NCBI GenBank assembly: GCA_020650975.1
Contig: JAIPMN010063428.1
Location: 1-20,073 of the forward strand
Reading direction: 5' to 3'
Length of the DNA stretch: 20,073 nucleotides
Source: Apostichopus californicus
Taxonomy: Eukaryota; Echinodermata; Holothuroidea; Aspidochirotida; Stichopodidae
Positions 1 to 7,632 of this stretch are shown one piece after another. Position numbers and translations under genes: made by a program. Each line of letters begins with the position of its first letter. The first letter of the stretch is position 1. The notes below the pieces were generated by a model. That model saw nothing but the letters and a program-made list of their open reading frames with translations. It had not been told where the DNA came from and did not search any database.

Positions 1-138
1 GCATTAGACAAGCATTTTGTTCAAAGTTTTTTCTCTCTCTCTGAAATATACTTTCCACATAATTATTGTGATAGTCGTTGATCACTGTAAGCATTTTTAA
101 CCTCACATATTAAAAGTTTATTAAGGTAGTTTGCTTAC

Positions 139-172
139 CCTTGAGGTAACATCCTGTTCAGATGAACTTTCT
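139..172 (-). CDS. Candidate 34-nt downstream exon (alternative b)
   Basis: On the minus strand, an acceptor (ttttattaaag) precedes 34 nt and a strong donor (CAAGG/gtaagc). Joined to the CA left over at the end of exon 2276-2108, it reads Q-ESSSEQDVTSR and ends in phase 0. It has the same length and phases as the candidate at 1458-1491. The two therefore cannot both be included without a frameshift. The polar, Ser/Glu-rich sequence suits the acidic tail it would extend. At this size a chance hit cannot be excluded. Confidence 0.4.
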
Positions 173-588
173 CTTTAATAAAAGGAAGCTTCCTACTTTA
201 CATTATGCATATAGACAGTATCACTCATTATATTGCATTTAGTCAGAATATATATGTGACTGTTATAAAGTTCAAATTTTTGGAAGCACTACCAATGCCA
301 GCCATCCTCTGAAAATGATCACCATAGCGTCGAATTATCAGGCGCTCCTATACAGTTCTTTTATAATGCATTTACCTACACAGGATTTTGCAGTCAATAA
401 GCAGTGTGATCAAGTTTAAACTAGGTGGACAAATAACACTAGTTACTAACAGTATAATTAACTTTGGTCTGTTTGGTATATATATAATTTAGCGTTGACA
501 AACACACTTGCAAAAAGTCTCAAGACTCGTAGGATTGCACATGGTATATTCCTGTTGCTTGATTTTTATTCAAGTTAGTAAACACTAG

Positions 589-828
589 TATTCAAGTAAA
601 GTAAACACTGCTGCTAGAAATGAATTCATAAGACTAGCTAGGAATATACATAGTTCTAAAGATCACCCACTTCACTCCGAGTTGATCTCTCTGTGCAATA
701 GAACCTACAAGTACAATCTACGAAATCCTACTATCTTGCCAACTTTTAGAATTATGCTTTTTAAGAAGTCATTTATCTACAGAGCAGCCATTTATATTCA
801 AAATGGGTTCTTAGAATCTCTGTTATAA
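589..828 (+). pseudogene. Non-LTR retrotransposon reverse transcriptase C-terminal remnant
   Basis: The plus strand is open from just after a stop at 586-588 to a TAA at 826-828. It reads through RTYKYNLRNPTILPTFRI and then FKKSFIYRAAIYIQNGFLE. The pattern of YNLRN, a basic stretch, SF-x-YR-A and a near-terminal 'W/QN' is typical of the extreme C-terminus of reverse transcriptases from CR1/L2/jockey-like non-LTR elements. The usual LWNSLP is degraded here. Nothing of the polymerase core is present upstream. This is a 5'-truncated, decayed copy, as target-primed insertion normally leaves, lying in the antisense direction to the surrounding gene. AT-rich sequence after 828 is probably its 3' UTR, with no clear end. 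Confidence 0.6.
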
Positions 829-1457
829 TCCGTTTAATCTTTCAAACTTCTAATCATTCATCTTATTTCTTATTTCTTCATGCTTTCATGATTGTACATT
901 TTTACGTCTTTTGTGCATCATTATTTATGTGTCCAATTTATAAATTTTATAATTTATACTGGAAAAAGGAAAATGAATTGAAAAAAGGAAGAAAGACCTG
1001 TCAATGTAATCCTGTGTTCTTATTGAATTAAGGGTTTTAGAGAAATAAGCATGTACACCTTCAAAGTCACCCCAAATGGGCTTGTAACAGTTTTTCCAAA
1101 CTATTGGATGGACTTTACTAAGTACAGTGTAAGTTTTAGATATATCTGCTAACTTGCTTGTATAAATTGTAAATCTAACAAGAGTATCCAATACTGAACA
1201 AGAGATTCAACAGTGAAATGGAAAAAACATTTTCAGTATGTAGGCAGAAAATTATCCACACTTCATTTGAAGAGTGCGCTTTGCTCCACATATGAGATAC
1301 AGACTATAAGCTTCAAGAATTTTTTACAATTTCTATGTAATATGTGCATGGACATTTTAGCTTGAGCATAGTACAGTAAGTTTGGTAAAAATAGCATTTC
1401 AGGTAAAAATTTCCAAATTTTTACAAGCATTCTGCAGTCATTCCCACAACCTTATAC
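829..1457. other. Stretch without a supported gene
   Basis: AT-rich sequence between the retrotransposon remnant and the 34-nt exon at 1458. A minus-strand open frame of 88 codons (1191-925) has no family resemblance and no convincing splice sites, so I did not call it. The left part is probably retrotransposon 3' UTR. Confidence 0.5.
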
Positions 1458-1491
1458 CTCACTGAGGAATTTGTGCTTTACCTTCTCATTC
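1458..1491 (-). CDS. Candidate 34-nt downstream exon (alternative a)
   Basis: A good minus-strand acceptor (cctgcttattatag) precedes GAATGAG, and after 34 nt the donor CAGTGAG/gtataa follows. Taken with the CA at the end of exon 2276-2108 it reads Q-NEKVKHKFLSE and finishes in phase 0. Length and phases are identical to the candidate at 139-172, although the encoded peptides differ in charge (basic here, acidic there). That is what a mutually exclusive exon pair would look like, but two unrelated chance matches remain possible. Confidence 0.45.
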
Positions 1492-1603
1492 CTATAATAA
1501 GCAGGAATACTTTGAAAGGTTATAGTCTCCAGGAAATAAATCAGTTAGGGAATTCTAAGAACTTTTAGCTTGCTTAAGTATTGATGCAATACTAAACACA
1601 TCT

Positions 1604-2170
1604 AAGGTCTTCCCCCCCCCCCTTCCCCCTCTCATCCCTCACACACATAAAGCATTGTTTTGTAACAAACAAGGATGAGTACTTACTGGTAAGAGGTCGA
1701 TGTACTTTTGCTCATGGTCCCTTCCTGACTCCCTCCATCGTTGTCTTCCTCCCCCTCCCCCTCCCCTTCCCCCTCTCATCCCTCACACACATAAAGCATT
1801 GTTTTGTAACAAACAAGGATGAGTACTCACTGGTATGAGGTCGATGTACTCTTGCTCATGGTCCCTTCCTGACTCCCTCCATCGTTGTCTTCCTCCCCCT
1901 CCCCCCTCTCATACCTCACACACATAAAGCATTGTTTTGTAACAAACAAGGATGAGTACTTACTGGTAAGAGGTCGATGTACTTTTGCTCATGGTCCCTT
2001 CCTGACTCCCTCCATCGTTGTCTTCCTCCCCCTCCCCCCCCCCTTCCCCCTCTCATCCCTCACACACATAAAGCATTGTTTTGTAAAAAACAAGGATGAG
2101 TACTCACTGGTAAGAGGTCGATGTACTCTTGCTCATGGTCCCTTCCTGACTCCCTCCATCATCGTATTCC
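1604..2170. repeat. Minisatellite built from an exon end and its splice donor
   Basis: Four tandem copies. A common landmark (tctcatccctcacac or its close variant) starts at 1630, 1774, 1907 and 2051, giving periods of 144, 133 and 144 bases. The length differences lie in a C-rich tract between copies. On the minus strand each unit holds the last 60 to 70 bases of the exon called at 2276-2108, a splice donor and about 70 bases of intron. Donors are gtaagt in copies 1 and 3, and gtgagt in copies 2 and 4. Copy 4 overlaps the real exon, while copies 1-3 are downstream in the intron. The copies are nearly identical, so the array is young or homogenised. Confidence 0.95.
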
Positions 2171-2276
2171 TCGTCGACAAGAAAGTCTGACCCATCGTCG
2201 TTACTTAGTAGGCCGCTGTCTCCTTTGTTAAGAGCATTTATTGCATCTGGACGAAGGGTTGCAGCATTTAACGGAT
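2108..2276 (-). CDS. Exon of unidentified gene: acidic Ser-rich segment
   Basis: The exon runs from the acceptor ccttcattcag to the donor TACCA/gtgagt. It is 169 nt: two bases completing a codon, 55 codons, and two left over. With the G left by exon 3630-3481 it reads D-PLNAATLRPDAINALNKGD, then an acidic run with GSDFLVDEEYDD, and ends SKSTSTSY-Q. The last part is what was copied into the minisatellite. If the intron were retained, the frame would hit TGA at once, ending the protein at TSYQ. The family is not recognised. Confidence 0.7.
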
Positions 2277-3070
2277 CTGAATGAAGGGTTCAAGGTGGAA
2301 AATGAAGTCACAGGCTATATTAATTACAAAGTCTGCAGATTCCTCCCACCCTCCCCATAAGAGATTATAATTGCATAGAAAATTGTTTTTGGGGTTTCAT
2401 TACAAAAGTTTCTGGCAGGCCAATGTGCACAGAAATATTGGTTTTATGGCAGAGTCACATGGTACAAAGTTTTTCACAATTTTAGTAAAATAAAAGTGAG
2501 TCATATTGTCACTTTTGGCAAGTATATAAGTAACAGGGTGGACACCCTTTCATCTTGAAAAATCGAGAAACAGTAAGTAATGGAAGACTGTTATGGAATG
2601 TTAACAAACTGAGTGATAATAATCACTGTACACCTATGATCATGCATTCTATCCATTTGGTTTTTGATATTAACTTACAGTATTTTGGGCTCCATACAGT
2701 AGTTTTATCAGAGGTACGGACTGTCTGATTATTCCAAGTAACACAAGGAGAGTTTAGACCGAAAGTGTCCAGGTTCCGGCGGTGGGGTGGGGTAGTTTTA
2801 ATATGTTACCATGTTTAATACTCTAGACTTGGTAGAGTACAGGTACTTTGGTCGTGAGGAGACAGGTAAACTTTGTACAATAGTCACTGTGCTACTTAGG
2901 GAAAAAAGTGAGACCTATGTATGTTTAAATAGCTGGAATGCATAGCTAGGTTTAGAATATCAATATACATGTAGAGATGTGAACAAAGATAGTCATTAGA
3001 TTCCGTGATAACTAAACGTTTCTTATCGAGTTCATCAAGAGGTGAAAGCCACAAAAATTAAAACTAAGAC

Positions 3071-3360
3071 GTGAGTGTTCTTTCCAATTTTTGGGCCTCA
3101 AAACTCTGGAACACTCTCCCCACCCACATTAGGAATGCCCATACCATAGACAATTTTAATAACGTCTTAAAAACTCACTTTTTCACAAGCTAACCTCATT
3201 GGACCTTGTAATTTTTTCGATCATTTTGTGTATCTTTAGGTTTTTTTGTTCTGGACAATACTATGCTGTACACTCATTTTGTTTCCTGTAAAGTGCATTG
3301 AGACCGTTGGTATACTGAGCTATTTAAATAAGTTTTAATTTATTATTATTATTATTATTG
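3071..3360 (+). mobile_element. 5'-truncated CR1/L2-like non-LTR retrotransposon, 3' end
   Basis: From 3071 the frame reads SNFWASKLWNTLPTHIRNA, then DNFNNVLKTHFFTS and TAA at 3191-3193. The sequence LWN-x-LP-x(2)-IR followed by a K-x-HFF end is the standard C-terminus of CR1/L2-type reverse transcriptases. The 3' UTR continues with the common gtaaagtgcattgagacc-type segment and ends in an ATT/TTA microsatellite at about 3338-3359, as expected for the 3' terminus of this group. In-frame stops just upstream (3065-3067) show the rest is truncated or decayed. It lies in an intron of the minus-strand gene, in antisense orientation. Confidence 0.85.
3338..3359. repeat. (TTA)n microsatellite tail
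   Basis: Seven TTA/ATT repeats follow directly after the retrotransposon 3' UTR. They are probably the element's own terminal repeat, not an independent microsatellite. Confidence 0.9.
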
Positions 3361-3480
3361 CTGGGGTTTTCTGATTATCATGCTCTTTCTTTCCCAGAGG
3401 AATCGTAGACCACTCTACCGTACTTATCAAAGTTTGGTTTTAACATACATGTTACGTTACTGAAACTAATTCAATGCTAC

Positions 3481-3630
3481 CTGCAAAGTCTTCTTGGTTG
3501 CCATAGTAATCCAAAGCCTCATGAATGTCATCAGATGATGGGCTCTTCTTCGTCATGGCAACAAATGTGAACTTCACAGGGCTTTTCCCTAAATATTTTA
3601 TGTCACTCTGAAAGTCTGGTAATAAATTCT
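3481..3630 (-). CDS. Exon of unidentified gene: LGKSPVKFTFVAM segment
   Basis: 150 nt between the acceptor gtatcttggacag and the donor TTTGCAG/gtagca. It starts with two codon bases, has 49 codons and leaves one G. It reads E-NLLPDFQSDIKYLGKSPVK, then FTFVAMTKKSPSSDDI, then HEALDYYGNQEDFA. Codon use and amino-acid mix look like real protein, and the phases match both neighbouring exons. I do not recognise the family. The KFTFVAM strand suggests a folded domain, followed by a more polar helix-like end. Confidence 0.75.
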
Positions 3631-4092
3631 CTGTCCAAGATACAGTAGAAAAGAAAAAAGGAATGAAAGTGATTTTATATCACAATTGTAAGGTGAAACT
3701 AACAGCAGTTATCAAAATGATGGCTTGCTTCAATAAGCCATTTCTATTCATTATCACTACTCGAGTCCCAATGTCAGTACTTTTAGAGCTTCAAGGCTAT
3801 ACTCTCTTATGGCCTTTGAGTTTCACATAACATCTGATAAATGCATCAAAACAGCTCTGTCATGTTACAAAAGTTTTCGCCAAATTTAGAAATTTTCCTC
3901 TGTTGTTGCCAAGCTAAATAAGACTGTTATCGTTTGCAACCTTTCTGAGTTTGCGGTTTGTCATTCAACTAAATGCAACACTCCTTGGGGGAGGGGGGGG
4001 GGGAATATAATGCACAGTAGTCTTATTTTGTGAACTACAGTACTAACCAACATCCTTGCAGTAACTCCAGTACTTTAAAGTACTACAGACAC

Positions 4093-4188
4093 CTTTGTTG
4101 TGTCTGCTAATCTCATTCAAAATCTGTTGAAATTTTTTGTAAAGCTCTTTTCGTTTCCAAGATATACACATTTGCAGTTTTGATAAAT
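4093..4188 (-). CDS. Exon of unidentified gene: basic helical segment
   Basis: 96 nt from the acceptor atgagtttcccag to the donor AACAAAG/gtgtct: two bases, 31 codons and one base. It reads D-LSKLQMCISWKRKELYKKF, then QQILNEISRHNK. The heptad-like spacing of hydrophobic residues suggests a helix. It fits between exons 5146-5052 and 3630-3481 with phase 1 on both sides. The gene would also keep frame if this exon were skipped (length divisible by three), so it could be a cassette exon. Confidence 0.6.
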
Positions 4189-5051
4189 CTGGGAAACTCA
4201 TTAAGTATGTGCAAACTATGATGTGGAGTGTTGCACTCATCAAAATTTCTTTATTTTAGCCCTTAATAAGTGAACCCTAATTACAAGCCCACATATATCA
4301 TTGAATAATGTGATGTTCCTCTTTTCAAAGAAGACAATAAAATATTTCAAAAAATTGCCTTAGACCACAAACCTGTGTTCAGTGTCCTTAAAACAAAGGT
4401 TGTGAAAACCAAGGGAAAACATAACAGAAAACTAGGCAATACTCACTTTACACGACAATGTGTATAATTACTAATGTGTATTTATAAACAAAACTAAAAA
4501 TTAAGAAAAGACTTTTAAAATGGTATATAAATCTTTGAATTTTTGTTGGGAATTGCAGTTATTTTCATGATTTCTAATTCCTATTAGAGTGATTAAGGCA
4601 ATGTTATTCATAGGTGTCCTTAGAACTTTATGGGTACTATATCCATACCATATACCGGAATATACAAGAGCTTGCAAAGGTGTCCGTAGGCATTTAAATA
4701 AACTCTGCTGAAGACTTCAAATATGAGGAAAGATGAGACTTCTAGAACATTTCATGAATCGAGAAGGGACCTCTTGTAGCAGGTACACTGCTGTGGAATT
4801 GTAAGTGTACACTCAAGGACCTTCCTTATGTCAGCAATAAAACTCTTATACCTGGAATCATTCATGTCAAAAAATAAAAGTCTATGTGGTTTGTCCTTCC
4901 ATGTTCCACTGAAGTATTAACTCGACTTGACTTTACCTTCCCATAGAATATGTTTTCAAACAGTTACAATATATTTTCATGAATACACAGTATCTAATGT
5001 CTTTGTCTTGGGGTGTAATTAATACAGTAATTAATATATGCTGTAGGTTAC

Positions 5052-5146
5052 CTGGATCAGTGGCCTGGGATCTGGGAAATGCTATAGACAGTATCTCTTT
5101 CTTTTCCTTCAGTTGAGAGGGGAGGCAGTTAAGGATATAGAAGTTG
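5052..5146 (-). CDS. Exon of unidentified gene: NFYILNCLPSQLKEKK segment
   Basis: The donor GATCCAG/gtaacc is clear. The frame is open back to a TAA just upstream of the acceptor-like aaaccag at 5147-5148. This gives 95 nt: one base, 31 codons (NFYILNCLPSQLKEKKEILS, then IAFPRSQATDP) and one G. An alternative acceptor (ctgaag) inside would start the exon at 5106 in phase 0 and drop the first 13 codons. The longer form looks protein-like, but its acceptor has only a modest pyrimidine tract. The upstream junction is unresolved. Confidence 0.6.
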
Positions 5147-5617
5147 CTGGTTTACTTTCCTCAGGGAAAATCCTCAACAACAATTTTAGCTCAGAAATAA
5201 GTCTTCAAGAAGTAATTAATTTCCTAGGATCTGCCATTTAGTGTGAGAGATGCCCCCCCCCCCCCAATCCAACACTTATGTTCTTCCTATGATTACAGTA
5301 GATTGCAGTTCACACAAAATGTTCAGGGAGTGATAAACATGCCCAATCCTGCTGATTCATGTAACATAATGAAGGGATGTGAAACCAACCATTTTTTCTG
5401 CCTTTGCAGTAAAACTACACAGTGCATGAAGGCAGTAGGAAGCCATCATAGCAAATTGTTTTGCACATTGTGATGTAATCCCCAAAATATGCTCATTGTG
5501 CTACCAGTAAATTAACAAATGCATGAGGTACAAGCTAGTCAGCATATTGCCAGTCAGCACCTTCAGTCTGGAAATATAGCTACTTAGCATTGTGAAGTGC
5601 AGGCTTAGTTGCCTTAC

Positions 5618-5676
5618 TGCCCAATAATATTATAGTTCCATCAGCATGAACATGCAGTTTCCTTAACCCCAAAACA
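5618..5676 (-). CDS. Doubtful exon: VLGLRKLHVHADGTIILLG
   Basis: 59 nt between an acceptor-like ccttgataaag and a consensus donor GGGCA/gtaagg: one base, 19 codons and one base. It is strikingly protein-like, but its phases match neither the exon before nor the exon after. It would need another exon on each side. It could be a missed piece of the same gene, a decayed element or chance. Confidence 0.25.
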
Positions 5677-5901
5677 CTTTATCAAGGAGTCTAGAGTTTT
5701 GCCCTTAATGTGAATAAAGATTGATGGAGAAGATATTCACCAAAATGGTTAACAATCACCACACAATGTGTTACAATCATTACTTTGATGGATTACAAAA
5801 ACTATGGTTGAATTATTTTGTGACATTGCTGATCAGCCTAATAAGCTGTTAAAGAGATTGTCTGATGGAAACTAGCTGACATTTTTCAACATTTGCTGCA
5901 C

Positions 5902-6003
5902 ATTGTTTATGTAATCTATGGTGCATAACATCTTGTTGCCATATCTTTCCGTGAAGATAGCTCTTCTGGTATAACATTGTGTCACTATCTGGCAATGGCT
6001 GAG
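5902..6003 (-). CDS. Candidate upstream exon: QPLPDSDTMLYQKSYLHGK segment
   Basis: From the acceptor atatgtctctag the frame reads A-QPLPDSDTMLYQKSYLHGK, then IWQQDVMHHRLHKQ. The first two bases complete the codon left by exon 6170-6130. The 3' end is uncertain: the donor used here (CAAT/gtgcag) is weak and leaves one base, which does not fit the exon at 5146. The same stretch is also open in a second minus-strand frame for about 43 codons, which lowers confidence. Confidence 0.4.
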
Positions 6004-6129
6004 CTAGAGACATATCATAGTTCATACCAGATGTCAGGTAGGAAATACTATAGTCCTATCATGTAATGACCAGATTGCCAACCCTGTTTTCTCCTTCCTT
6101 CCCCTCCCCCCAACCAATCGTCTCCTTAC

Positions 6130-6170
6130 CATAGTGTAAAGGATGCGACAGATCATGCATTCCTAGCTTT
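6130..6170 (-). CDS. Candidate upstream exon: KLGMHDLSHPLHY
   Basis: 41 nt between the acceptor catgctacatcag and a strong donor ACTATG/gtaagg: one base, 13 codons (KLGMHDLSHPLHY) and one base. Its phases fit both neighbours (6384-6351 and 6003-5902). The ATG in it could be the start codon, which would make the more upstream exon 5' UTR. Another acceptor would give a shorter phase-0 exon in a different frame. Confidence 0.4.
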
Positions 6171-6350
6171 CTGATGTAGCATGGTTACTCCATAAAGGCA
6201 AATACACTTGGTATGCCACCACCTTCCTTCAACTGTGTCTTCCAAAAACATTTTACTCCAAGTTCAAGGAAAGCAATTCACTTTTTTAAAAACTCAGATC
6301 TTAAATTTGAAAAATCATAGATAATTAATGCAACATGTCTTTTGTTTTAC

Positions 6351-6384
6351 TTGTAGCATACTCTCTTAGTGAAATGTTCCACAC
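6351..6384 (-). CDS. Candidate most upstream exon: VEHFTKRVCY
   Basis: 34 nt ending at the donor TACAA/gtaaaa, with acceptor-like ggccacag. It carries 10 codons (VEHFTKRVCY), two bases at each end, and joins in frame to exon 6170-6130. The frame stays open upstream for another dozen codons without an ATG, so the exon may be longer or untranslated. Confidence 0.3.
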
Positions 6385-7086
6385 CTGTGGCCACTGATAC
6401 GAGTGGGGATATTTCTACCCTTTAAATTGTGGCTGTAATAGTGTAAAGGTAGACATAGGCCTAGCCTAGGGCCCATATTTTTTTTTATATTTATTATTTT
6501 TCATATTGGCACGATTTTGCAACCTCTTTTTGAAATCTCTCTCTAGGTCACGCAGATGTTTTAAACGAAATCTGAAGATGTATTCGCATGGCTCGTCTTC
6601 CGCAAAACTTACGTCTGTATGTTAAGTACTGCAACTCGTATCACAAATGATATTCGACCTTACCGTGGCCTGTTAATGACTAGGCCTAAGTGTAAATGTA
6701 AAAACAGACGAGTAGCCTAATTCAGTGTCACAGCATCAGTAACGTACTAAGCCTAACGTTATAACTTAGATAGGTTATCACAAATAAGTGTATTTTTTAC
6801 CTTTCAGAAGTAATTGTTAATGGTAGAAGTAATCCTTAACTCGAAAATTATTCACACACAATTTGGACTCGGGTGGTGGTGGTGGGCATGTATTAGTATA
6901 CACAGACACACGGTACGATCGGTTTACCAGAATCTAAATCTGCTACACGGGAAATGACAACAAATAAAACAGCTTGTAGTAAGTTCAAACGCCTACCACT
7001 CCGTACGTGACCATTTATCCTTGCAAACTTGAAAATAAAGTTGCTATGCCCTTTCCTTTAGTGAACGTTCTGTACAAATTAAATCA

Positions 7087-7222
7087 AGAAAAGGGGATAG
7101 GGAGCAGGGTGGGGAGGAAAGGGAAAGGTGGGATGGGGATCATGGGGTGGAAGGGGAGGGTGCAGGGTGAGGGTAGGGAATGGAAGGAAGGAAAGGGAAG
7201 GAAGGGGAAGAGGAGAGAGAAC
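7087..7222. repeat. Polypurine (GGGAA/GGGGA-type) low-complexity tract
   Basis: About 135 bases of almost pure G and A on the plus strand with very few pyrimidines, made of irregular ggggagg, ggaaggg and gaaggaagg units. Overlapping open frames on both strands come from this composition and are not genes. Such tracts can form triplex or G-quadruplex structures; that is general knowledge, not shown here. Confidence 0.85.
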
Positions 7223-7590
7223 ATTGTCCAAGTTTCCCGTGACTCTGTTCCTTTTAATCACGAACCCGTGTAAGCCTATTCAAAATAAGTGTAAAAACAA
7301 CGGAAAAAACAACCCTTCTGAGTGACTGATACGTCATATATTAGAATTCACTTTCGACCTCGGAAATTAAAATCCCCCCAAATTGATTTAGGCAGAGGGA
7401 GGGCAAAAGGCGAATCAAGGATGTTGAATTAGGCACGGGTGCTGCCCTAGGGTCATATAAGTCATCTCTAGTGGGTTTTCATGTTTTAAAAAGGGGCCTA
7501 TACGTGAAGTAGTGGTTGAATTCTACTACGGCTGATATGCAATAACCCCCCGACTGGACCATTTCTCCCCGATTGACTATCGGAGGTGGA

Positions 7591-7632
7591 GGGGGGGGGG
7601 GCGGATTGCACCCAAGTTTGCGCACGCCACTG
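7591..7632 (-). mobile_element. Terminus of a short interspersed or DNA transposon
   Basis: On the minus strand this begins CAGTGGCGTGCGCAAACTTG and runs into a poly(C) stretch. It resembles the CAGKGGCGT-type ends that recur in many invertebrate genomes and is similar to the terminus at 20033. The other end of the element was not found. Confidence 0.4.

Larger units (their letters stand above)
139..6384 (-). other. Unidentified multi-exon gene (partial model, minus strand)
   Basis: This gene was reconstructed by joining minus-strand exons at GT/AG sites. Four core exons (5146-5052, 4188-4093, 3630-3481, 2276-2108) are each open and join with intron phases 1, 1 and 1, giving about 168 residues in one frame. 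The protein starts hydrophobic (NFYILNCLPSQLKEKKEIL). It then has a basic helical stretch (SWKRKELYKKFQQILNEI), a segment LGKSPVKFTFVAM, and an acidic, Ser-rich tail (SNDDGSDFLVDEEYDDGG, then SKSTSTSYQ). I do not recognise the family and see no catalytic motif, signal peptide or membrane segment. The tail looks disordered. Three weaker exons upstream join among themselves but not cleanly to the core, so at least one exon or splice site is missing between 5146 and 5902. Two candidate 34-nt exons follow the core. The true 5' and 3' ends are not established. Frame-consistent junctions are what is seen; that this is one gene is inference. Confidence 0.6.

Noticed and set aside
925-1191. 88-codon minus-strand open frame
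   Set aside because: AT-rich, no family resemblance, no splice junctions that fit the neighbouring exons, and partly within likely retrotransposon 3' UTR.
1885-2190. 101-codon plus-strand open frame with internal repeats
   Set aside because: It is a reading of the minisatellite in the wrong direction; the coding sense of that unit is on the minus strand.
7007-7325. Overlapping Gly/Arg/Lys-rich and Pro-rich open frames on both strands
   Set aside because: They result from the polypurine tract and have no splice sites or conserved sequence.
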